From Xenorhabdus griffiniae (lineage in GTDB: Bacteria; Pseudomonadota; Gammaproteobacteria; Enterobacterales; Enterobacteriaceae), in contig NZ_CP147737.1 of the NCBI RefSeq assembly GCF_037265215.1, positions 186,001 to 250,000 on the forward strand: a stretch of DNA of 64,000 nt, written 5' to 3'. Shown here in pieces: positions 6,914 to 13,564 of this stretch. The translations under genes were made by a program, and so were the position numbers. A model generated the notes under the pieces. The model saw only the letters and a program-made list of their open reading frames with translations, was not told where the DNA came from and made no database searches. Each line of letters opens with the position of its first letter. Position 1 is the first letter of the stretch.

Positions 6914-9229
6914 CTAGTGACAGCTATTGTTTGAGCATTCGCAACGACGGTCTGTGGCGTTGTTGAATGTCACAGTGACTCGGCTGCGTGCGCGGCGTAA
7001 ACCAATCACTATCAGAATGTTAAATAGGATCACGGCCAGAATGGTGATCAGGCTACTTTGTGGATGAGCTGAAAACGTTGTGATTTGATAAAACAGTGCT
7101 GACAGAGAATAAGCGACGTTTAATCCCCACAGAATCGAGAATGTCATCCAGCCACGGCTGGTTTCACGGGCAATGGCTCCCATCACGGAAACGCAAGGCA
7201 CGTACAGCAGCACGAAAATCAGGTAACTGTAAGCGGAAATGGCAGAGCCAAATTTAGCGCTCATGGTTCCCATAGAGCTACGATCCATGTTGCCATCGCC
7301 TTTGCTGGCTTCAATCGGGTTGGAAAGTGCGCTCAAGGTGAAGGTTTCTTTCAGGCTATCCCACGTTTCTGCGACAGAATCTTTGAGTTGATTCAGTAAA
7401 TTAAATTCATCTGGGTTGAATGGCTCTTGGTTAATATTTTCTGCGGTATAGAGGGTATTTAGGGTTCCTACAACCACTTCTTTTGCCATCGCTCCAGTGA
7501 TAAGCCCGACGGTTGCTTGCCAGTTATCGGCATGCACACCGATAGGTTGCAAGATAGGCGTGAGCACTTTACTGACGGAGGCCAGCGCCGATTCGTTGAT
7601 ATTGTCCACGGTCTTACCGGAGAAGGAGAAACTGTTCAGGGCACCAATCAACATGCTCGCGGCGACAATCACTTTACCAGCACGTATGACAAAACCTTTC
7701 AGCCTCTGCCATGTCTGGCGCAGCAGGGTTTTGGCATGGGGAACGTGATAGACCGGCAGCTCCATGACAAATGGCGAGGCTTCACCCCGCATTAGCGTGA
7801 ATTTGAGCAGCAGCCCTGTCAGGATGGCGATAACAATCCCCAGGATATACAGGGAGAAAACAATGCTTGCTCCCTCTTTGCCGAAGAACGCCGCCGCGAA
7901 GACGGCAAAGATCGCCAGCCTTGCCCCGCAGGACATAAACGGTGCCATCATGATGGTAATCAAGCGTTCACGAGGGGCATCCAGTGTTCTTGAACCCATC
8001 ACGGCAGGCACATTACAGCCAAAGCCAACAATCAGGGGCACAAAGGATTTACCCGGCAATCCTATGGCTTGCATCAACCTGTCCATGACAAATGCCGCCC
8101 GTGCCATGTAGCCGGAATCTTCCAGAAAGGAGAGGAACAGATACATCATGCCAATTTGGGGAACCAGCGGCAGTACTGTGTTGATACCCCCACCAATTCC
8201 CTGAGCAAGAAACACTGTTAACCAATGCGGGAAATGGAGAATATGGCCGAGCCATTGCATTCCATCAATGAAAATGGCAGCGGAAGCGCCGTCGAAGATA
8301 GGCTGTAAGGCGCCACCAATATTGATAGCCAGCACAAACATCAGGTACATGACAAACAGGAAGATAGGCAAACCCAACCAGCGGTTCAGAATAACGGTAT
8401 CTAACACTTGGGTTAGTTTGTTGGGTGTGGCTGTGCGGGTATCAATGACCACCCGACAAATTTCACTGATGGTTTGATAACGTGAGCCGGCAATGATGAG
8501 ATCGGGTTCGTCAATTTGTTGTTTTTGCAAGCGCTCTTTGCTTTCAGCCAGTTGTGCGTGAGTCAGGTCTGATACCTCGCGGCTGTAAATATCCCCTTCC
8601 AGGACTTGCAAAGTCAGCCAGCGGCGCTGTTGTAGTGTGAATTTTTCTGTGATCTGGCTGGAAAGGCGGGAAATTTCCTGCAATAACGCATCAGGATAAT
8701 TAACCTGTACAGGATCAGATTTCTGTGGGTAATTATCGATGGTTTTTTTGAGTACATCTATCCCTGTGGCACGGGTTGAAACCAGCGGGATGACCGGACA
8801 GCCAAGGTGTTTCTCCAGTGCAGGAATATCAATATTGATGCGTTGATTTTGGGCGATATCCAGCATGTTCAGTGCAATGATGCAGGGAACACCCAGTTCA
8901 ATCAATTGTAGTGAGAGATAAAGGTTACGCTCCAGATTAGATGCATCAACAACATTAATCAGCATATCCGCTTCACCACTGAGGATATAGTGGCAGGCAA
9001 TTTGCTCATCAATGGAAGTTTGCTCAGAAATGGTAGTAAGCGAATAAGTGCCAGGGAGGTCGACAAGTTCAACCTGATGGTTATCGGTAGTAAAGTGGCC
9101 GGTTTTGCGTTCTACGGTAACGCCAGCCCAGTTTCCCACTCGTTGATGGGAGCCAGTAAGCTGGTTAAAAAGCGTTGTTTTGCCAGCATTGGGATTACCA
9201 ATCAGGCCTATCGTTAATTGTTTCATCAT
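6914..9229 (-). CDS. feoB: Ferrous iron transporter FeoB
   Basis: About 771 residues from the ATG that gives MMKQLTIGLIGNPNAGKTT; an in-frame TTG four codons earlier is less likely given E. coli FeoB (MKKLTIG). The N-terminal G domain shows GNPNAGKT, the switch threonine region, DLPGTYSL and NMLD. A multi-helix permease domain follows with the two Gate motifs (SFLEDSGYMAR, GFGCNVPA), and the C-terminus is cysteine-rich (RRCECSNNSCH). It imports Fe(II) across the inner membrane under low oxygen. It sits between feoA and feoC. Confidence 0.96.
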   Translation of the reverse strand: MMKQLTIGLIGNPNAGKTTLFNQLTGSHQRVGNWAGVTVERKTGHFTTDNHQVELVDLPGTYSLTTISEQTSIDEQIACHYILSGEADMLINVVDASNLERNLYLSLQLIELGVPCIIALNMLDIAQNQRINIDIPALEKHLGCPVIPLVSTRATGIDVLKKTIDNYPQKSDPVQVNYPDALLQEISRLSSQITEKFTLQQRRWLTLQVLEGDIYSREVSDLTHAQLAESKERLQKQQIDEPDLIIAGSRYQTISEICRVVIDTRTATPNKLTQVLDTVILNRWLGLPIFLFVMYLMFVLAINIGGALQPIFDGASAAIFIDGMQWLGHILHFPHWLTVFLAQGIGGGINTVLPLVPQIGMMYLFLSFLEDSGYMARAAFVMDRLMQAIGLPGKSFVPLIVGFGCNVPAVMGSRTLDAPRERLITIMMAPFMSCGARLAIFAVFAAAFFGKEGASIVFSLYILGIVIAILTGLLLKFTLMRGEASPFVMELPVYHVPHAKTLLRQTWQRLKGFVIRAGKVIVAASMLIGALNSFSFSGKTVDNINESALASVSKVLTPILQPIGVHADNWQATVGLITGAMAKEVVVGTLNTLYTAENINQEPFNPDEFNLLNQLKDSVAETWDSLKETFTLSALSNPIEASKGDGNMDRSSMGTMSAKFGSAISAYSYLIFVLLYVPCVSVMGAIARETSRGWMTFSILWGLNVAYSLSALFYQITTFSAHPQSSLITILAVILFNILIVIGLRRARSRVTVTFNNATDRRCECSNNSCH

Positions 9230-9351
9230 ACTTTCTGCCAATCAGGAAAGCGAATTCGTACCTTAGCTATACATTCAGTACTCTGGTTATATCGGGTTAC
9301 AAAAAGTGTATGGACGATGGTTATTCTGAACCGAATCGTCTTAGGGCTTTG

Positions 9352-9579
9352 TTAATTCAGATCTTCATGCAGCATAAGAAATGCCAGGTCTTGCTTACGA
9401 AGGGTAAGGCTAACTCTGCGTGTTTCGATTTGTATTGGATCGCCCAATGGCGCGAAGCGAATGACCTGGAATGTGGAGCCAGGTAACATGCCGAGTGACA
9501 ATAATTTTTGTCGGTAAGCTGGGGTAATTTCTGGAGAAAATCCCAGAATTTTATACCTACGTTCTGGAATAAGAACCAT
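9352..9579 (-). CDS. feoA: Ferrous iron transport protein FeoA
   Basis: 75 residues, the same length as E. coli FeoA, with the SH3-like core [31 protein letters not shown] and a C-terminal LRKQDL. FeoA is a small cytoplasmic protein needed for full FeoB activity. It is the first gene of feoABC. Upstream lie a Fur-like site and a perfect FNR site, matching control by iron and oxygen in E. coli. Confidence 0.95.
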   Translation of the reverse strand: MVLIPERRYKILGFSPEITPAYRQKLLSLGMLPGSTFQVIRFAPLGDPIQIETRRVSLTLRKQDLAFLMLHEDLN

Positions 9580-9684
9580 ATAAATCTCCGCTCTAACTGA
9601 AAAAATAAGTGATTATAAGAATTATTATCCTCAATAACGGGAGAACCACAAGGAAAAAGTATGGTAATTCCTCTGAATTATAGT

Positions 9685-9703
9685 TGCTAATGATAATAAT
9701 ACG
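9685..9703 (-). promoter_or_regulatory. Putative Fur box upstream of feoA
   Basis: gctaatgataataatacgc contains two adjoining GATAAT-like hexamers (in aatgataataat) and matches the AT-rich half of the Fur consensus gataatgataatcattatc. It lies about 110 bases upstream of feoA, consistent with iron repression of the operon. Confidence 0.55.
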
Positions 9704-9747
9704 CAACTGCGATGTCAGCTATTCATATTGGATAATATGGAAATGAA

Positions 9748-9761
9748 TTGATATTAATCAA
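9748..9761. promoter_or_regulatory. Perfect FNR site upstream of feoA
   Basis: TTGAT-ATTA-ATCAA is an exact match to the FNR palindrome (TTGATnnnnATCAA). It lies about 170 bases upstream of the feoA start. In E. coli the feo operon is activated by FNR under anaerobic conditions. Confidence 0.7.
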
Positions 9762-9832
9762 ATTAATGGTGGTTTTATTGAAAATAAGTCATTATCAAGA
9801 ATATTTAATATTCGGAAAAAATGCCTTATTTA

Positions 9833-9858
9833 TCAGCCCTGTTAATGAACAGGGCTGA
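9833..9858. terminator. Hairpin with T-rich flank
   Basis: An 11-bp perfect stem (tcagccctgtt / aacagggctga) with a 4-base loop, followed on the plus strand by ttgatttttattttatt. A second stem, acagccca / tgggctgt, lies at 9955-9981. No gene clearly ends here, so these may be relics of lost DNA. The 9982-10264 stretch shows no convincing gene. Confidence 0.5.
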
Positions 9859-10264
9859 TTGATTTTTATTTTATTATTAATTTAACAAATGATTGGCTTG
9901 AATTAGATTACCGGACGTTTTGGTATTCATAACTGAATGATTTTTCAATTAATTACAGCCCATTTATTGATTGTGGGCTGTGCTGAATTAATAATAATCT
10001 GTGAATAAAATGATTTAAACAGGAGCCGGACGTCCCGAATTAATGCCTCTAGACATGACCAATGTGTCGTGGTTGAACGAGGAAATTTGCGAAAAAATTT
10101 TGGTCGGTTTTTCATGTGATTTTAACTATATGCATTAATCTCAACCAGATTGCCACATGAATTACATCTGCAACTATCGTAGTGGTGTTCAGTATAATTG
10201 TTTGAATCTTTAAATAGAAAAATTCATTGATTTATCGTCAGGTAGTTTGACTCCCAATGTCATT

Positions 10265-10436
10265 TCACCACCAACCGATGATTGCGCAATCCCCAATTTG
10301 GTTTTTTCCGGTCTTATTACCAGCGCAAAGCACGATTGCGTTTCGATGGGTCAAATGCGAAAAATGCTCTAATTGGCTCACCACTATGCTGTATTCGAAG
10401 TTCTTTCATATTTGGATACCGCGAGCCATCTTTTTC
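10265..10436 (-). pseudogene. RelE/HigB (Gp49-like) toxin remnant
   Basis: Reading 10436 downwards gives DGSRYPNMKELRIQHSGEPI then RAFFAFDP, the central strand pattern of phage Gp49/HigB toxins. A one-base frame change after FDP (around 10335) restores RNAIVLCAGNKTGKNQ, the next conserved segment, and the frame stops at 10265. The N-terminal third is missing and is replaced by IS200-derived sequence. No antitoxin gene is visible. It is a broken type II toxin gene. Confidence 0.6.
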
Positions 10437-10506
10437 TCCAAAGGGGACTCCCGCCGGCATAAGGCGAGAGGGGAATTTGGATGGGCTTGAAAAGCCCCAA
10501 TATCCC

Positions 10507-10636
10507 TCAACCACGCTGATGTTGAATGTATTGCTTAATGACGTCCAGTGGGGCACCTCCACATGATCTGAATCACCGTTACTTTCTTTTAATGTAGCGC
10601 CAAAATCACGGTAGACCTCACTTGCATATTGATGAA
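10507..10636 (-). mobile_element. IS200-type TnpA remnant with internal deletion
   Basis: One frame reads FGATLKESNGDSDHV, matching the HUH transposase region of IS200 just before its HxH site. The next bases, in another frame, read GGAPLDVIKQYIQHQRG and stop, matching the C-terminus of IS200 TnpA with its catalytic tyrosine helix. The middle of the gene, including the HUH motif, is deleted. Downstream on the minus strand is GC-rich palindromic sequence that may be the right end, then the toxin remnant. Confidence 0.65.
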
Positions 10637-10638
10637 AC

Positions 10639-10862
10639 CACATGGCCACAAATACGCATTAATATCTGGCTTAACATTATAAAATCTGTTGACTCTCAGA
10701 GTGAATAATCTGCTGGGTTGTAAATTTAAAATCTACTGCTGATATTTTCCTGAATGCACAATACAGTGATAATAACCTCCATTGATCGTAAATATTATTT
10801 TCAATGGTAATATAATTATTTAATATGTGATCCATTTTATTTTGTCTGAACAAAAAGTTCAG
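10639..10862 (-). repeat. 224-bp direct repeat R1
   Basis: This segment matches 12281-12504 over its full 224 bases with about three differences by eye (for example aaatctactg against aaatttactg). Both copies end in ctgaac-aaaaa-gttcag or its variant. The offset between the copies is exactly 1642 bases. R1 lies downstream of the Tad2-like gene and R2 upstream of the Ig-domain gene at 11769-12176, so the pair brackets that two-gene cassette. Confidence 0.9.
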
Positions 10863-10871
10863 AAAAACAAA

Positions 10872-10896
10872 AAGGCCATGCCGGAAGCATAGCCTT
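10872..10896 (-). terminator. Terminator after the Tad2-like gene
   Basis: Stem aaggccatgc / gcatagcctt (one mismatch) with a short loop, followed on the minus strand by tttttgtttttct. It lies 16 bases after the stop at 10913 and probably ends the invasin-locus transcript. Confidence 0.7.
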
Positions 10897-10912
10897 GAAT
10901 TTAGGTTATAAG

Positions 10913-11689
10913 TTAATTATCATTCCACACCAAGCGAAGACGAAGTGTTTTACCTACGTTTTTTTTCACCTGGTCACCTAATTTTTTCAGGTCACTATTG
11001 ATATCACCGTTATAATATAACTCGTATCTTAATTCGTTACCATTACCCACAAAATAACCTGTATTCTTTCCAAGAATATAATGTACATTATCAACCATTA
11101 CAGTGAGATTTTTACTAAACAATTCTACCATTTTTTTACCATTCTCTTGGTTGTTATCATAGGGGATTCGAATAGTTAAATTTGCATTATACGGCCAAAA
11201 GAATGTTTTTATGTTTATGTTATTAATATCTGAATTATTCTTAATTAGCTTTAAGCTACCAATGTGAGAAGATAATCCAGCTAGATAAGTTTGATTTTTA
11301 TCAACATATCCCCAGGGTGGGTTAGATTCACGTTCAAATATTCCTACTCCCACTGTAAGATCAAATTCCAGATTGGGATCCCCCTGTAATTCCCAGTCAC
11401 AAGCTGTTAAATCTTCTGGTGTTGGCTGCCAAGTGGTAATATTGCCTTGATTACGCTTCTCAATTAAAGGCGAACTATCAGACACAAGATGTATGTATTC
11501 AACAGGATAGCTCCAATTACGTCTATACACTTTCTTGCCTAAATACACCTGAATGAGTGCCCACGGAAAAGAGCCAATAGGTGCAGTGATATCATTATCA
11601 ATTTTAGTTGTGACGTTAACCTTGAATTGGTCAGGGGTAAATGAACATTGTTGAGCAATATTACTGTCTGATTTATTTATTACTGACAT
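10913..11689 (-). CDS. Tad2/DUF2829-domain protein with unknown C-terminal domain
   Basis: 258 residues. The N-terminal part (about 35-110) has the DUF2829 layout: a WALIQVYLGKKVYRRNW segment, a strand with YIHLV, then ITTWQPTPEDLTACDWEL. This matches the WQPSQEDMLADDW signature of the family that includes the phage Thoeris inhibitor Tad2. Stand-alone Tad2 proteins are only about 90 residues. Here a further ~150 residues follow that I do not recognise, rich in beta-strand patterns (LTVGVGIFERES, LTIRIPYDN). The start has gtgaggaa upstream. It sits last in the invasin locus on the same strand. Anti-defence function is possible but unproven; DUF2829 domains also occur in bacterial proteins of unknown role. 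Confidence 0.65.
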   Translation of the reverse strand: MSVINKSDSNIAQQCSFTPDQFKVNVTTKIDNDITAPIGSFPWALIQVYLGKKVYRRNWSYPVEYIHLVSDSSPLIEKRNQGNITTWQPTPEDLTACDWELQGDPNLEFDLTVGVGIFERESNPPWGYVDKNQTYLAGLSSHIGSLKLIKNNSDINNINIKTFFWPYNANLTIRIPYDNNQENGKKMVELFSKNLTVMVDNVHYILGKNTGYFVGNGNELRYELYYNGDINSDLKKLGDQVKKNVGKTLRLRLVWNDN

Positions 11690-11768
11690 AATTTCCTCAC
11701 TTATTGATCATTAAAGTAAAAGGTCATTTCATTTACGTGATAATAATCAGTTTGAACAGTAACGTTCT

Positions 11769-12176
11769 TTAGATATTTATGAATTCCACCTGCTCCTGCT
11801 CAGGTTTTATTCCAGAGCCTTCCACATGGGCATCTATTGTGTATATTCCAGCTTGGGTTTGGTAGTTGTTAAGCGCAAGAGACGGTGTAAAGTAAATCAC
11901 ACCATTATCATCGGTTAATGTATCATTACTCCCATCAGCATTGGTGTATACTTGAGGTTTGCCATCCTCGCCCAATACGGGTTTCCCCTGTGAATCGGTT
12001 ACACTCAATTTAACTCTCTGGTTAGCTACCCCTTTATTATCTTCATCCGTAACTCTGACACCCATAGCATAATTCCCGGTCGCCGGAAGAGGGCCATCTG
12101 GGTACACGCCTATTATCACATTGTGTACCCGTGTGGAATCTAGTACCTGTTTTTCTTGCTGATTAACGTTAGACAT
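11769..12176 (-). CDS. Single Ig-like (Big_1) domain protein B
   Basis: 135 residues from the ATG with gaggtg four bases upstream; an earlier in-frame ATG at 12197 lacks a ribosome site. It has no signal peptide. The body is one bacterial Ig-like domain of invasin type: GPLPATGNYAMGVRVTDEDN, GVANQRVKLSVTDSQGKPV, YTNADGSNDTLTDDNGVIYF, GIYTIDAHVEG. It is a close paralogue of 12812-13216 and similar to the Ig repeats of the invasin upstream (PAGPLPATG also occurs there). It may be a broken-off invasin repeat kept as a gene, or a secreted or delivered adhesin unit. Function unknown. Confidence 0.75.
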   Translation of the reverse strand: MSNVNQQEKQVLDSTRVHNVIIGVYPDGPLPATGNYAMGVRVTDEDNKGVANQRVKLSVTDSQGKPVLGEDGKPQVYTNADGSNDTLTDDNGVIYFTPSLALNNYQTQAGIYTIDAHVEGSGIKPEQEQVEFINI

Positions 12177-12280
12177 AAACACCTCGCTTATATTCATTAA
12201 AGTAAAAGGTCATTTCATTCTACTGCTAAACCGCCAGTTGATATTACTTAAGTAAAATTTTTATCTCAATGGGATGCAAT

Positions 12281-12504
12281 CACATGGCCACAAATACGCA
12301 TTAATATCTGGCTTAACATTATAAAATCTGTTGACTCTCAGAGTGAATAATCTGCTGGGTTGTAAATTTAAAATTTACTGCTGATATTTTCCTGAATGCA
12401 CAATACAGTGATAATAACCTCCATTGATCGTAAATATTATTTTCAATGGTAATATAATTATTTAATATGTGATCCATTTTATTTTGTCTGAGCGAAAAGT
12501 TCAG
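12281..12504 (-). repeat. 224-bp direct repeat R2
   Basis: Partner of R1 (10639-10862), same length and orientation. It lies upstream of the Ig-domain gene B. A diverged relative is found at 13310-13430 upstream of Ig-domain gene A, so this was originally the 5' region of the duplicated gene. The following 12505-12811 stretch is AT-rich and holds no supported gene. Confidence 0.9.
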
Positions 12505-12811
12505 GCAAATAAAATAATTAAGACAAAAATCCACATATTGAAATTAAATTATTATTTGAATGCAAGCAAGTCAATTAAAATATGCAGATGTTATCACTTA
12601 TTCAAGTTTATAACGTTATTAATAAATATTAATGCGATGTATAAACACAAACAGGGCATATTGGCATGAAAAAAGATACTCAATAACTTGAACCAATGAT
12701 AAAACAATATACTTTGTGATATAAATTATAGTAGAACCGGCTTTTTAATAAAAACCGAGTCTACACTTACGTGATAATAATCAGTTTGAACCGTAACTTT
12801 CTTTAACTATT

Positions 12812-13216
12812 TTAAGAATTGAATTCCACCTTCTTCTGCACAGGTTTTATTCCTGAACCTTCCACATAGGCCTCTATTGTGTATGTTCCAGTTTGGGTTT
12901 GGTATTTGTTAAGTTTAAGATACGGTGTAAAGTAAATCCAACCATTAGGATCGGTTAATGTATCATTACTCCCATCAGCATTGGTGTATACTTGAGGTTT
13001 GCCATCCTCGCCCAATACGGGGTTCCCCTGTGGATCGGTTACGCTCAATTTAACTCTCTGGTTAGCTACCCCTTTATTATCTTCACCCGTAACTTTGACA
13101 CCCATAGTATAAAGCCCGGTCGCCGGTACAGGGCCACCTGGGAGCACTCTTATTTTCACATGGTGTACCTGTGCGGAATCTAGCACCTGTTTTTCTGGCT
13201 GATTAACGTTAGACAT
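12812..13216 (-). CDS. Single Ig-like (Big_1) domain protein A
   Basis: 134 residues, started at the ATG preceded by gaggtg like its paralogue. Same single Ig-like domain: GGPVPATGLYTMGVKVTGED, GVANQRVKLSVTDPQGNPV, then SNDTLTDPNGWIYFTP and GTYTIEAYVEGSGIKP. It lies 348 bases after the invasin stop, on the same strand but beyond a strong terminator, so it probably has its own promoter. No signal peptide is seen, which is unusual for an Ig-like adhesin domain. It may depend on the upstream barrel protein or stay in the cytoplasm. Confidence 0.75.
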   Translation of the reverse strand: MSNVNQPEKQVLDSAQVHHVKIRVLPGGPVPATGLYTMGVKVTGEDNKGVANQRVKLSVTDPQGNPVLGEDGKPQVYTNADGSNDTLTDPNGWIYFTPYLKLNKYQTQTGTYTIEAYVEGSGIKPVQKKVEFNS

Positions 13217-13309
13217 AAACACCTCGCTTATATTCATTAAAGTTCAAGGTTATTTCATTCTACGACTAAATAGCCAAATCATATTACTTAAGTTAAATTT
13301 TTATCTCAA

Positions 13310-13430
13310 TAAGCGGTAATCACACAGTAATAAATACACACTAAAATCGGGTTTAGCATGATAAAACCTATCTATTCGTCGAGTGAGTGATGCGCTGGCG
13401 CGTAAATTCAAAGTTTACTGCTAATTAATC
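13310..13430 (-). repeat. Diverged third copy of the R1/R2 upstream region
   Basis: The order of blocks is the same as in R2 (aatcaca, aatacacactaa/aatacgcattaa, gataaaacctat/tataaaatctgt, gagtgagtgatgcgctgg, gtaaattcaaagtttactgct) but with many substitutions. It marks an older duplication of the Ig-domain gene with its 5' region. Confidence 0.6.
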
Positions 13431-13479
13431 GGGGTTTTATTTAAGAGGAGAAATCACTTTGTGATAGAAAGTGAAAAAG

Positions 13480-13510
13480 CCCGGCTTTTTACTGAACCTA
13501 AAAAGCCGGG
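13480..13510 (-). terminator. Terminator after the invasin gene
   Basis: An 11-bp perfect stem cccggcttttt / aaaaagccggg followed on the minus strand by ctttttcactttc, 55 bases after the invasin stop. Confidence 0.85.
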
Positions 13511-13564
13511 TCTACATTTACGTGATGATAAAATAGCTATCCTTAATCTTAAGCAAAGTTAAAA

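Noticed and set aside
10010..10140. Possible 3' end of an IS605 orfB gene (KQEPDVP and PELMPLDMTNVSWLNEE in two frames)
   Set aside because: The match to TnpB C-termini is too weak and would need a frame change; left as unexplained intergenic sequence.
10257..10566. Two plus-strand frames of 77 and 94 codons
   Set aside because: They are antisense to the IS200/toxin remnants, whose protein motifs are recognisable on the minus strand.
12319..12669. Frames of 71 codons (minus) and 66 codons (plus) in the invasin-locus gap
   Set aside because: They lie in or beside the AT-rich direct repeat, lack ribosome sites and are low in complexity.
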